Assembly (NCBI GenBank): GCA_949486985.1
Contig: CATBLW010000030.1
Location: 1-16,331 of the forward strand
Direction: 5' to 3'
Source: Prochlorococcus marinus str. MIT 9215
GTDB lineage: Bacteria; Cyanobacteriota; Cyanobacteriia; PCC-6307; Cyanobiaceae
DNA: 16,331 nucleotides
This document shows positions 1 through 6,489 of this stretch, one piece after another. A program made the position numbers and the translations under genes. The notes beneath the pieces were generated by a model, which made no database searches, was not told the origin of the DNA, and was given only the letters and a program-made list of their open reading frames with translations. Positions within the stretch are counted from its first letter, which is position 1; each line of letters opens with the position of its first letter.

Positions 1-72
1 CCCAGCAACCGGTTAGTTATCCGCAAACGTCGCCGCACCTCCAAACGCAGTAGAGGCGGACGAGATTCTTGA
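1..72 (+). CDS. rplB: 50S ribosomal protein L2, C-terminal end (partial)
   Basis: The window opens inside a reading frame whose last 23 residues are seen, ending in a very basic tail (RKRRRTSKRSRGGRDS) and a TGA stop at 70-72. A terminal SNRLVIRKRRR-type sequence followed directly by rpsS is what the C-terminus of L2 looks like in S10 operons. L2 sits near the peptidyl-transferase centre of the 50S subunit and its basic tail contacts 23S rRNA. Only the tail is visible, so the assignment rests on this tail plus the fixed rplB-rpsS order. The 5' part lies outside the window. Confidence 0.9.
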   Translation, partial: PSNRLVIRKRRRTSKRSRGGRDS

Positions 73-107
73 TTTCATTCCTCCTTCTGCCGTTCGCTTA
101 ACCCGCC

Positions 108-383
108 ATGGGACGTTCACTTAAAAAAGGCCCCTTCATTGCTGACAGCTTGCTTCGCAAGCTTGAGAAGCAAAATGCTGAAGAAGACAAGTCAGTCATC
201 AAGACCTGGTCTCGCGCCTCAACCATCCTGCCGATGATGATCGGCCACACCATTGCCGTTCACAACGGCAGAAGCCATATCCCGGTGTTCATCACCGAGC
301 AAATGGTCGGGCACAAGCTCGGGGAGTTCGCTCCTACAAGGACCTTTAAAGGTCACATCAGAGACAAGAAAGGAGGCCGCTGA
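108..383 (+). CDS. rpsS: 30S ribosomal protein S19
   Basis: This encodes a 91-residue protein beginning MGRSLKKGPFIADSLL and containing the family hallmarks KTWSRASTILPMMIGHTIAVHNGR and HKLGEFAPTRTFKGH, split here only by description. The length equals the usual 91-93 residues. S19 lies in the head of the 30S subunit with S13 and contacts the A-site region. The gene follows rplB by 35 nt and its last codons contain the AGGAGG Shine-Dalgarno of rplV, so the two are tightly coupled. Nothing is unusual in it, and identification is essentially certain from sequence. Confidence 0.98.
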   Translation: MGRSLKKGPFIADSLLRKLEKQNAEEDKSVIKTWSRASTILPMMIGHTIAVHNGRSHIPVFITEQMVGHKLGEFAPTRTFKGHIRDKKGGR

Positions 384-387
384 ACCC

Positions 388-753
388 ATGACAACGTCAT
401 CCCCTTCGGCATCAACCGCCCAAGCCCATGGCCGCTTCATTCGCGGCTCGGTATCCAAAGTTCGGCGGGTGCTCGATCAAATCCGAGGTCGCACTTACCG
501 CGACGCTCTGATCATGCTCGAGTTCATGCCATACCGCTCCACAGGCCCCATAACGAAAGTTCTGAGGTCTGCGGTGGCCAACGCAGAAAACAATCTGGGC
601 TTGGATCCAGCATCCCTGGTCATCTCCCAGGCCAGCGCCGACATGGGTCCATCCATGAAGCGCTTTCGCCCCCGCGCCCAGGGTCGCGCCTTCGCGATCA
701 AGAAACAAACCTGCCACATCAGCATTGCTGTGGCAGCCCAAACCGACTCCTGA
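388..753 (+). CDS. rplV: 50S ribosomal protein L22
   Basis: The product is 121 residues. The open frame extends upstream into rpsS, but the start at 388 is chosen because AGGAGG at 371-376 sits about 11 nt ahead of that ATG and because L22 homology begins soon after (HGRFIRGSVSKVRRVLDQIRG). The C-terminal part has the family motif MKRFRPRAQGRA, which forms the hairpin extending into the peptide exit tunnel. L22 binds 23S rRNA and lines the tunnel constriction. It starts 4 nt after rpsS. A short polar N-terminal leader of about 14 residues (rich in S, T and A) precedes the conserved core. Confidence 0.97.
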   Translation: MTTSSPSASTAQAHGRFIRGSVSKVRRVLDQIRGRTYRDALIMLEFMPYRSTGPITKVLRSAVANAENNLGLDPASLVISQASADMGPSMKRFRPRAQGRAFAIKKQTCHISIAVAAQTDS

Positions 754-773
754 CCCCCTAGAGCACCCGATCG

Positions 774-1502
774 ATGGGACACAAAATCCATCCAACCGGC
801 TTACGCCTGGGGATTACCCAGGAGCACCGTTCCCGTTGGTACGCCCCCGCCAAGACCTATCCGACTCTTCTCCAAGAAGACGATCGGATCCGCAAGTTCA
901 TCCACAAGAAATACGGTGCCGCAGGCATTAGTGATGTCTTGATCGCCCGCAAGGCCGACCAGCTGGAAGTCGAACTCAAAACAGCCCGACCCGGCGTTCT
1001 CGTTGGTCGTCAGGGCAGTGGCATTGAAGAACTTCGCTCAGGCATCCAGAAAACTGTTGGTGATAACAGCCGACAGGTTCGGATCAACGTGGTCGAAGTG
1101 GAGCGAGTCGATGCCGATGCTTTCCTGCTGGCTGAATACATCGCCCAACAGCTTGAAAAGCGCGTTGCCTTCCGCCGTACCATCCGCATGGCCGTCCAAC
1201 GGGCCCAGCGAGCTGGAGTCCTCGGGCTCAAAATCCAGGTAGGGGGTCGCCTCAACGGCGCAGAAATCGCCCGTACCGAATGGACGAGAGAAGGTCGTGT
1301 GCCCCTGCACACCCTTCGAGCTGAGATCGATTACGCCACCAAAGTGGCCCGTACCACTTACGGGGTTCTCGGCATCAAGGTTTGGGTCTTCAAAGGCGAG
1401 GTTCTCGGCGATGAAGCCCAGAGGGTGCCAGTGGGCGCAAGCCCACGGCGACGAGGCAACCGCCGGCCTCAACAGTTCGAAGATCGCTCAAACGAGAGTT
1501 GA
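774..1502 (+). CDS. rpsC: 30S ribosomal protein S3
   Basis: The 242-residue protein starts MGHKIHPTGLRLGITQEHRS, the standard S3 N-terminus. A type II KH RNA-binding domain covers roughly residues 40-110, with the GxxG-type loop in VLVGRQGSGIEEL. The C-terminal domain contains GRLNGAEIARTEW and GVLGIKVWVFKGE. S3 forms part of the mRNA entry channel and helicase of the 30S subunit. The gene lies 20 nt after rplV and is followed by a GAGGAGGAG Shine-Dalgarno for rplP that overlaps its end. Length is close to bacterial homologues (about 230-240 residues), with a basic C-terminal tail. Confidence 0.98.
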   Translation: MGHKIHPTGLRLGITQEHRSRWYAPAKTYPTLLQEDDRIRKFIHKKYGAAGISDVLIARKADQLEVELKTARPGVLVGRQGSGIEELRSGIQKTVGDNSRQVRINVVEVERVDADAFLLAEYIAQQLEKRVAFRRTIRMAVQRAQRAGVLGLKIQVGGRLNGAEIARTEWTREGRVPLHTLRAEIDYATKVARTTYGVLGIKVWVFKGEVLGDEAQRVPVGASPRRRGNRRPQQFEDRSNES

Positions 1503-1518
1503 GGAGGAGACCTAAATC

Positions 1519-2001
1519 ATGCTGAGTCCCAAACGCGTCAAATTCCGCAAACAACAACGAGGCCGCATGCGCGGCGTCGCCACCCGAGGCAACACGATTG
1601 CTTTCGGTCAGTTTGCCCTGCAAGCCCAGGAATGTGGCTGGATCACCTCACGCCAGATTGAGGCCAGTCGCCGTGCCATGACCCGCTACGTCAAACGCGG
1701 CGGCAATATCTGGATTCGCATCTTCCCGGACAAGCCGGTCACCATGCGTCCGGCTGAAACCCGTATGGGCTCAGGCAAAGGCAACCCAGAATTCTGGGTT
1801 GCTGTGGTCAAGCCCGGCAGAATCCTTTTCGAGATGGGCGGTGAAGAAATCACCGAAGCCATTGCTCGAGAGGCCATGCGCCTGGCGCAGTACAAACTGC
1901 CGATCAAAACAAAGTTCCTGGGCCTGGACGACCAGGACAAGGAGACAGTTGGCGGTTCAAAAAAAGCTGCCAGCGTCCCCACTGCACCCGTGGAGTCCTG
2001 A
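1519..2001 (+). CDS. rplP: 50S ribosomal protein L16 with C-terminal extension
   Basis: The protein is 160 residues, starting MLSPKRVKFRKQQRGRMRG. Core motifs include GNTIAFGQFALQA, the RRAMTRYVKRGG segment and MGSGKGNPEFWVAVVKPGR, all diagnostic of L16. L16 helps position A-site tRNA and assembles late into the 50S subunit. Most bacterial L16 proteins have about 136-140 residues; here a polar tail of about 25 residues (from roughly residue 134) follows the conserved KLPIKTKF. A strong Shine-Dalgarno (gaggaggaga) precedes the ATG, and rpmC starts 3 nt after its stop. Confidence 0.97.
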   Translation: MLSPKRVKFRKQQRGRMRGVATRGNTIAFGQFALQAQECGWITSRQIEASRRAMTRYVKRGGNIWIRIFPDKPVTMRPAETRMGSGKGNPEFWVAVVKPGRILFEMGGEEITEAIAREAMRLAQYKLPIKTKFLGLDDQDKETVGGSKKAASVPTAPVES

Positions 2002-2004
2002 CCT

Positions 2005-2217
2005 ATGGCACGCCCTGAACCTACTGAGTTGCGCAAACTCAGCGACTCCGACCTCAACGACCAGATCGATGGCATTCGCCGCGAACTGTTCGATCTCCGT
2101 TTTCAGCAAGCCACCCGGCAGCTGAACAACACACACCGCTTCAAAGAAGCCCGCATCAAGCTGGCCCAAATGTTGACGGTGCAAAAGGAGCGCAGTCGCT
2201 CCTCAGCCGCCTCCTGA
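2005..2217 (+). CDS. rpmC: 50S ribosomal protein L29
   Basis: This encodes a 70-residue helical protein with the L29 pattern: LRKLSDSDLNDQIDGIRREL, then FDLRFQQATRQL, and a C-terminal helix ending ARIKLAQMLTV. L29 sits at the peptide exit tunnel rim next to L23, where trigger factor and SRP dock. It begins 3 nt after rplP stops, matching the conserved rplP-rpmC-rpsQ order. Length is normal for the family (about 60-75 residues). Nothing is odd. Confidence 0.97.
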   Translation: MARPEPTELRKLSDSDLNDQIDGIRRELFDLRFQQATRQLNNTHRFKEARIKLAQMLTVQKERSRSSAAS

Positions 2218-2234
2218 TTTCCCCTTAATTACCC

Positions 2235-2501
2235 ATGGCACTCAAGGAAAGGGTTGGCACCGTCGTCAGCAACAAGATGGATAAAACCGTGGTGGTGGCG
2301 GTGGAAAACCGCTTCCCACACCCCATCTATCAGAAGACGGTCAGCCGCACCACCCGATACAAAGCCCACGACAACGACAACGCTTGCCATATCGGCGACC
2401 GCGTTCGGATCACCGAAACGCGGCCTCTGAGTCGCTCCAAGCGTTGGGCTGTTGCTGAAGTTCTCAGTCAAAGCCCGAAAGTCCAGGAGGCCTCGACATG
2501 A
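2235..2501 (+). CDS. rpsQ: 30S ribosomal protein S17
   Basis: The 88-residue protein starts MALKERVGTVVSNKMDKTVV and contains VSRTTRYKAHDNDNACHIGD followed by RVRITETRPLSRSKRW, the classic OB-fold S17 signature. S17 binds 16S rRNA early in 30S assembly. The gene follows rpmC by 17 nt. Its last codons carry the AGGAGG of rplN, and its TGA stop overlaps the rplN ATG as ATGA at 2498-2501, implying translational coupling. Length is typical (about 80-90 residues). Confidence 0.98.
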   Translation: MALKERVGTVVSNKMDKTVVVAVENRFPHPIYQKTVSRTTRYKAHDNDNACHIGDRVRITETRPLSRSKRWAVAEVLSQSPKVQEAST

Positions 2502-2863
2502 TTCAGCAGGAATCCTTCTTAACTGTTGCCGATAACAGCGGTGCCAAGCGCATCCAATGCATACGTGTATTGGGCTCAAACCGCCGTTATGCCCATGTGG
2601 GTGATGTGATCGTTGCAGCCGTTAAAGACGCCATGCCCAACATGGGCGTCAAGAAATCTGATGTGGTCAAAGCTGTCGTGGTGCGCACAAAAGCCACCCT
2701 GCGCCGCGAGACAGGAAACTCGATCCGCTTCGACGACAATGCCGCGGTGCTGATCAACGACGACAAGAACCCAAGGGGCACAAGGGTTTTTGGACCAGTC
2801 GCTCGGGAACTTCGCGAGCGCAACTTCACCAAAATCGTTTCCTTAGCTCCGGAGGTGATCTGA
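2498..2863 (+). CDS. rplN: 50S ribosomal protein L14
   Basis: A 121-residue protein starts MIQQESFLTVADNSGAKRIQ and contains DVIVAAVKDAMPNMGVKKSD, then RFDDNAAVLINDDKNPRGTR and a C-terminal FTKIVSLAPEVI. These are textbook L14 sequences. L14 lies at the subunit interface and forms intersubunit bridges with 16S rRNA. It overlaps rpsQ by 4 nt and is preceded by a strong Shine-Dalgarno (aggagg). Its own end carries GGAGGTGA, which serves rplX one base downstream of its stop. The length of about 122 is exactly the family norm. Confidence 0.98.
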   Translation: MIQQESFLTVADNSGAKRIQCIRVLGSNRRYAHVGDVIVAAVKDAMPNMGVKKSDVVKAVVVRTKATLRRETGNSIRFDDNAAVLINDDKNPRGTRVFGPVARELRERNFTKIVSLAPEVI

Positions 2864-2864
2864 G

Positions 2865-3221
2865 ATGGCCGCTGCAACCCCCAAAACCAAGCCGGCTGAG
2901 CGCATCAAGATGCGCATCCGCAAGGGTGACACCGTCCAGGTGATCACAGGCAAAGACAAAGGCAAAACCGGCGAAGTTCTCCGCACAATGCCCTTTGAAA
3001 ACAGGGTGATTGTGCAAGGAATCAACATGCGCACCCGTCACGTCAAGCCCACACAAGAAGGCGAAAGCGGCCGGATCGTTACGGAAGAAGCGTCGTTGCA
3101 CGCTTCCAATGTGATGGTCTATTCCACCGACAAAAAGGTGGCCAGTCGCATTGAACTGGTGGTCGAAAAAGATGGCAGCAAAAAACGCCGTCTCAAGAAA
3201 ACAGGCGAACTGATCGATTAA
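2865..3221 (+). CDS. rplX: 50S ribosomal protein L24
   Basis: The 118-residue protein carries the KOW motif at about residues 19-45 (MRIRKGDTVQVITGKDKGKT), followed by VIVQGINMRTRHVKP, which identify L24. L24 initiates 50S assembly and lies near the exit tunnel. The N-terminus has an extra basic stretch (AAATPKTKPAERIK) of about 14 residues before the core. The start codon is placed by the Shine-Dalgarno ggaggtga ending about 8 nt upstream, within the rplN end. The gene is followed by the only sizeable gap (112 nt) inside the spc cluster. Confidence 0.97.
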   Translation: MAAATPKTKPAERIKMRIRKGDTVQVITGKDKGKTGEVLRTMPFENRVIVQGINMRTRHVKPTQEGESGRIVTEEASLHASNVMVYSTDKKVASRIELVVEKDGSKKRRLKKTGELID

Positions 3222-3333
3222 TCGCCCCTCGCCCGCCCCGATCCCGGGAACATCCCCGCACATTTCAGTCCAACTCCATTCCCTCCCTTTTTCCGCTTTC
3301 TGACCACGTCCAGAAGCACCTTTGATCCCAGCC
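3222..3333 (+). other. C-rich, G-poor spacer between rplX and rplE
   Basis: This 112-nt gap is unusually long for this operon, where most spacers are under 35 nt. It is pyrimidine-rich (runs such as ccctccctttttccgctttc) and only about one base in seven is G, so it can form little secondary structure apart from the short palindrome tcccggga near 3242-3249. I see no open frame, promoter or terminator. The absence of a GA-rich Shine-Dalgarno just before the rplE ATG is also notable. Confidence 0.5.
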
Positions 3334-3873
3334 ATGTCACTCAAACAGCGCTACCGGGAGACCATTCAGCCCAAACTGCTGAAAGACCTCAGTCTCTCCA
3401 ATATTCACGAAGTTCCCAAGGTGATGAAAATCACTGTGAACCGTGGACTCGGTGAAGCCGCCCAAAACGCCAAATCCTTGGAGGCCGCCGTTACCGAACT
3501 CGCTACCATCACCGGTCAGAAAGTTGTGGTAACAAAAGCCAAAAAGGCCATCGCTGGTTTCAAAATCAGACAGGGAATGGCTATCGGCTGCGCCGTCACC
3601 TTGCGTGGCGAACGTATGTACGCCTTCCTCGAGCGCCTGATCAATCTGGCGCTACCAAGAATTCGGGACTTCCGTGGTGTTAATCCCAAAAGCTTTGACG
3701 GCCGTGGGAATTACACACTCGGAGTGAAAGAACAACTGATCTTTCCTGAAATTTCCTTCGACCAGGTCGACGCCATCAGGGGCATGGACATCACCATCGT
3801 GACCAGCGCCCGTTCGGATGAAGAGGGCCGTGCCCTCCTCCGCGAGATGGGAATGCCGTTCCGCAGCAACTGA
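3334..3873 (+). CDS. rplE: 50S ribosomal protein L5
   Basis: The product is 179 residues from the ATG at 3334 (MSLKQRYRETIQPKLLKDL). A TTG four codons upstream is in frame but has no support, and L5 proteins normally begin with a short M-x-L-K-x-x-Y sequence. Diagnostic stretches are ITGQKVVVTKAKKAIAGFKI, RQGMAIGCAVTLRGERMYAF and the late RGMDITIVTSARSDEEGR. L5 binds 5S rRNA and forms the central protuberance with L18. No clear Shine-Dalgarno precedes it. Directly downstream is rpsH, so rpsN, which sits between the two in E. coli, is missing here. Confidence 0.97.
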   Translation: MSLKQRYRETIQPKLLKDLSLSNIHEVPKVMKITVNRGLGEAAQNAKSLEAAVTELATITGQKVVVTKAKKAIAGFKIRQGMAIGCAVTLRGERMYAFLERLINLALPRIRDFRGVNPKSFDGRGNYTLGVKEQLIFPEISFDQVDAIRGMDITIVTSARSDEEGRALLREMGMPFRSN

Positions 3874-3892
3874 GCCCTCTTCGCAGACGACT

Positions 3893-4294
3893 ATGGCTAA
3901 CCACGATCCAATTTCAGACATGCTCACCCGCATCCGTAATGCGAGTGAAAAGCGTCACGAGACCACGCACATTCCTGCCTCCCGGATGTCACGCAGCATT
4001 GCAAAAGTGCTGCAACAGGAGGGCTTCATCGCTGAGATCAAAGAAGAAGGTGAAGGTGTTCGCACCCAACTCATCCTCGGATTGAAATACAGCGGCAAGC
4101 ATCGCCGACCCACCATTCGCTCCATGCAAAGGGTGAGCAAGCCAGGCCTGCGCATCTACAAGAACACCAATGGCCTACCCAAGGTCTTGGGCGGCCTCGG
4201 AGTGGCGATCATCTCCACGTCCAAAGGCGTTATGAGCGACCGCGATGCCCGCAAGCAGGGTGTTGGCGGAGAAGTGCTCTGTTACGTGTACTGA
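3893..4294 (+). CDS. rpsH: 30S ribosomal protein S8
   Basis: The protein is 133 residues from the ATG at 3893 (MANHDPISDMLTRIRNAS), the usual S8 N-terminus. The frame is open further upstream inside rplE, but that extension has no homology. The C-terminal signature GLGVAIISTSKGVMSDRDAR followed by GVGGEVLCYVY is the rRNA-binding domain that recognises helix 21 of 16S rRNA. In E. coli S8 also represses the spc operon by binding the rplE mRNA; whether that occurs here cannot be read from the sequence. The gap to rplE is 19 nt. Confidence 0.98.
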   Translation: MANHDPISDMLTRIRNASEKRHETTHIPASRMSRSIAKVLQQEGFIAEIKEEGEGVRTQLILGLKYSGKHRRPTIRSMQRVSKPGLRIYKNTNGLPKVLGGLGVAIISTSKGVMSDRDARKQGVGGEVLCYVY

Positions 4295-4310
4295 CCCGGA
4301 GCCTTTAACC

Positions 4311-4850
4311 ATGTCTCGTATCGGCAAAAATCCAATCCCTCTGCCTGAAAAGGTGGCAGTGACTCTCGACGGCCTCACGGTCACGGTCAAGGGTCCCAAA
4401 GGGGAACTCAACCGCACGCTTCCAGAAGGCGTCAGCATCAGCCAAGTGGAGAACACCATTGTGGTGACTCCCACCAGCCAGAAGCGTAAATCGCGTGAGC
4501 GCCACGGCCTCTGTCGATCCTTAGTCGCCAACATGGTTGAAGGCGTCAGCAAGGGTTACGACCGCAAGCTAGAGATCATCGGCGTGGGCTCAAGGGCTCA
4601 GGTCAAAGGCAAAAACCTTGTTGTCAGCGCTGGCTATAGCCACCCCGTAGAAATGGTTCCACCTGCAGGGATCACCTTTGCAGTTGAGAACAACACCAAA
4701 GTCACCGTCTCCGGTGCCGACAAAGAACTCGTTGGCAACGAAGCCGCCAAGATCCGGGCCATTCGTCCACCTGAGCCCTACAAGGGCAAGGGGATCAAAT
4801 ACGAAGGCGAGCGGATTCTGCGCAAAGCAGGCAAATCCGGCAAGAAATAG
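4311..4850 (+). CDS. rplF: 50S ribosomal protein L6
   Basis: The product is 179 residues from the ATG at 4311 (MSRIGKNPIPLPEKVAVTL). The choice is backed by GGAG about 10 nt upstream and by the invariant SRIGKxPI start; the longer frame into rpsH is a shadow. Two L6 repeats are visible, the first with VTVKGPKGELNRTLP and the second with SAGYSHPVEM, ending with the signature PPEPYKGKGIKYEGE. L6 supports the factor-binding region and sarcin-ricin loop of the 50S subunit. Length equals the family norm. Confidence 0.98.
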   Translation: MSRIGKNPIPLPEKVAVTLDGLTVTVKGPKGELNRTLPEGVSISQVENTIVVTPTSQKRKSRERHGLCRSLVANMVEGVSKGYDRKLEIIGVGSRAQVKGKNLVVSAGYSHPVEMVPPAGITFAVENNTKVTVSGADKELVGNEAAKIRAIRPPEPYKGKGIKYEGERILRKAGKSGKK

Positions 4851-4883
4851 ATGTCTGCCTGACGTCAATCCGCTTTACCAACT

Positions 4884-5252
4884 ATGTCGCCCACCTCCCG
4901 CAAACAACAAACACAAAAGCGCCACAGGCGCCTGCGGCGCTACCTCAATGGAACGCCACAGAGACCACGCTTGGCCGTGTTCCGTTCCAACAACCACATC
5001 TATGCCCAGGTCATCGACGATGAGGCCAAAAGCACACTGTGTGCAGCCTCAACCCTCGACAAGGACCTGCGTACCAGCCTTAAGGCTGATGGCAGCAGCT
5101 GTGATGCCTCCATCGCCGTCGGCGAACTGGTCGCCAAGCGAGCCCTCTCTAAGGGCATTCAACAGGTGGTCTTCGATCGCGGCGGCAACCTGTACCACGG
5201 CCGGGTGAAAGCCCTTGCCGATGCCGCCCGGGAAGCGGGCCTTCAGTTCTGA
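4884..5252 (+). CDS. rplR: 50S ribosomal protein L18
   Basis: A 122-residue protein with a basic N-terminus (SRKQQTQKRHRRLRRYLNGT) followed by RPRLAVFRSNNHIYAQVIDD and, near the C-terminus, VVFDRGGNLYHGRVKALAD. These match L18, which carries 5S rRNA into the central protuberance together with L5. The gene lies 33 nt after rplF and 14 nt before rpsE, in the conserved rplF-rplR-rpsE order. Length is typical (about 117-122 residues). Confidence 0.97.
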   Translation: MSPTSRKQQTQKRHRRLRRYLNGTPQRPRLAVFRSNNHIYAQVIDDEAKSTLCAASTLDKDLRTSLKADGSSCDASIAVGELVAKRALSKGIQQVVFDRGGNLYHGRVKALADAAREAGLQF

Positions 5253-5266
5253 TACCTGCTCTCACC

Positions 5267-5929
5267 ATGACCGAATCCAAAAGCCAGACCAACAACAACG
5301 ACACCCCAGCAGCAGCTGATGTGCCAGCAGCGGCAGAAGGCCAGCAGCAGGAGCAACGCCGTGGCGGCGGCGGGGGAGGCGGCGGCGGCGGCCGTGGCGA
5401 CCGCAGAGGCGGAGGCCGACGTGGCGACCGCAGAGGCCAGGAGCGCGATTCCGAATGGCAAGAGCGCGTGGTTCAGATTCGCCGGGTCTCGAAAACTGTC
5501 AAGGGCGGCAAAAAAATGAGCTTTCGGGCCATCGTCGTTGTTGGCAACGAGCGCGGCCAAGTCGGCGTTGGTGTCGGCAAGGCTGGCGATGTGATCGGTG
5601 CGGTGCGTAAAGGCGTCGCCGATGGTAAAAAACACCTTGTCAAGGTGCCTCTTACCCGTCACAGCTCCATCCCAACACTGTCCAATGGCCGCGATGGTGC
5701 TGCCAGCGTGCTGATCCGACCCGCAGCCCCAGGTACCGGTGTTATCGCAGGCGGTTCGATCCGTACAGTGCTTGAGCTAGCAGGGATTAAGAACGTCCTG
5801 GCCAAGCGACTCGGCAGCAAAACACCACTGAACAATGCAAGGGCTGCCATGGTGGCCTTGCAAGGACTCCGCACCCATAAGGAGACCGCAAAGGAACGGG
5901 GGATCTCCCTCGAGCAGATCTACTCCTGA
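5267..5929 (+). CDS. rpsE: 30S ribosomal protein S5 with Gly/Arg-rich N-terminal extension
   Basis: At 220 residues this is much longer than E. coli S5 (about 167). The conserved core begins near residue 62 (SEWQERVVQIRRVSKTVKGG) and has the double-stranded RNA-binding part FRAIVVVGNERGQVGVGVGK and the C-terminal domain with GVIAGGSIRTVLELAGI. The first 61 residues are low complexity: an A/Q/E-rich stretch, a run of ten glycines (residues 33-42), then RGDRRG twice (43-48 and 52-57). S5 is central to decoding fidelity and lies at the mRNA entry site. The extension starts from a well-placed ATG 14 nt after rplR. rpmD does not follow. Confidence 0.97.
   Translation: MTESKSQTNNNDTPAAADVPAAAEGQQQEQRRGGGGGGGGGGRGDRRGGGRRGDRRGQERDSEWQERVVQIRRVSKTVKGGKKMSFRAIVVVGNERGQVGVGVGKAGDVIGAVRKGVADGKKHLVKVPLTRHSSIPTLSNGRDGAASVLIRPAAPGTGVIAGGSIRTVLELAGIKNVLAKRLGSKTPLNNARAAMVALQGLRTHKETAKERGISLEQIYS
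5393..5437 (+). repeat. 18-bp direct repeat inside rpsE encoding RGDRRG
   Basis: The 18-bp unit CGTGGCGACCGCAGAGGC occurs at 5393-5410 and again, identical, at 5420-5437. The copies are 27 bp apart, a multiple of three, so both encode RGDRRG in the S5 N-terminal extension. Together with the GGC-rich run just upstream (10 consecutive Gly codons), this is the layout of a tract that can expand or contract in frame by slippage or recombination. Confidence 0.85.
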
Positions 5930-5935
5930 TTCCCC

Positions 5936-6388
5936 ATGAAACTTCAACTCAACTCCCTCAAGGCCAACAACGGTGCAAGGCGTCGCAAACTGAGAAAAGG
6001 TCGCGGTATTGCCGCTGGCCAAGGTGCAAGTTGTGGCTTTGGCATGCGTGGCCAAAAGTCGCGCTCTGGCAGCCCCACACGTCCGGGATTTGAAGGCGGC
6101 CAAATGCCCCTATACCGGCGGGTGCCCAAACTCAAGCACTTCAAACTGATCAACCCCAAAGCTTTCACGATTGTGAATGTGGCGGCGCTCAATTCGATCA
6201 AGGCTGGCAGCACAGTGAACCTTGATTCACTTGTCAAATCAGGCATTGTCACAAGCCCCAAGCACCCTTTAAAAATCCTTGGAGATGGTGAGATCACCGT
6301 CAAGCTGACCGTTCAGGCTGCTGGCTTCACGGCTTCAGCACGTCAAAAGATCGAAGCAGCCGGCGGCACATGCGAAACCCTTGATTAA
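5936..6388 (+). CDS. rplO: 50S ribosomal protein L15
   Basis: The protein is 150 residues. The N-terminal Gly/Arg-rich part (GARRRKLRKGRGIAAGQGAS, then GQKSRSGSPTRPGFEGGQMP) and the YRRVPKLKHFKLINPK segment are diagnostic of L15. L15 is a late 50S assembly protein that threads its N-terminal arm into 23S rRNA. The gene begins 6 nt after rpsE, with no rpmD (L30) between them, as expected for cyanobacteria and plastids. The 101-nt gap before secY holds two hairpins described separately. Confidence 0.98.
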   Translation: MKLQLNSLKANNGARRRKLRKGRGIAAGQGASCGFGMRGQKSRSGSPTRPGFEGGQMPLYRRVPKLKHFKLINPKAFTIVNVAALNSIKAGSTVNLDSLVKSGIVTSPKHPLKILGDGEITVKLTVQAAGFTASARQKIEAAGGTCETLD

Positions 6389-6396
6389 AGAGCTGT

Positions 6397-6416
6397 CTAG
6401 ATCTCTGCGGATCTAG
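6397..6416 (+). promoter_or_regulatory. Hairpin 1 in the rplO-secY gap
   Basis: CTAGATC (6397-6403) and GATCTAG (6410-6416) are perfect inverted repeats of 7 bp around the six-base loop TCTGCG. It lies 8 nt after the rplO stop. There is no T-tract afterwards, so it does not look like an intrinsic terminator by itself. Its loop and following base contain TGCGGA (6406-6411), which is complementary to TCCGCA (6428-6433) in the 5' arm of the next hairpin. Function is inferred only. Confidence 0.6.
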
Positions 6417-6423
6417 TGTCTGA

Positions 6424-6454
6424 GCCGTCCGCACGACTTTGGTCTGCGGACGGC
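6424..6454 (+). terminator. Strong hairpin 2 in the rplO-secY gap (possible attenuator or terminator)
   Basis: GCCGTCCGCA (6424-6433) and TGCGGACGGC (6445-6454) form a perfect, GC-rich 10-bp stem. The 11-nt loop can add GAC/GTC pairs (6435-6437 with 6442-6444) around a four-base TTTG loop. Only three T residues follow, so it could be a weak terminator, an attenuator that lowers secY relative to ribosomal proteins, or an mRNA processing or stability element. Secretion genes at the end of spc operons are needed in smaller amounts, which fits attenuation, but this is inference. Confidence 0.5.
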
Positions 6455-6489
6455 TTTGCAGCATCAACCCCAACCTTTCCCTTACATCC

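Noticed and set aside
2826..3344. Open frame of 172 codons on the minus strand opposite rplX and the gap
   Set aside because: It lies opposite a confidently identified ribosomal protein gene, has no recognisable domain and is Phe/Gly/His-rich as expected of a complementary-frame shadow.
6439..6489. TTG at 6439 as the secY start, giving 17 more residues
   Set aside because: It sits in the loop of a strong hairpin, and the extra residues show no SecY similarity; ATG at 6490 gives the usual 439-residue length.
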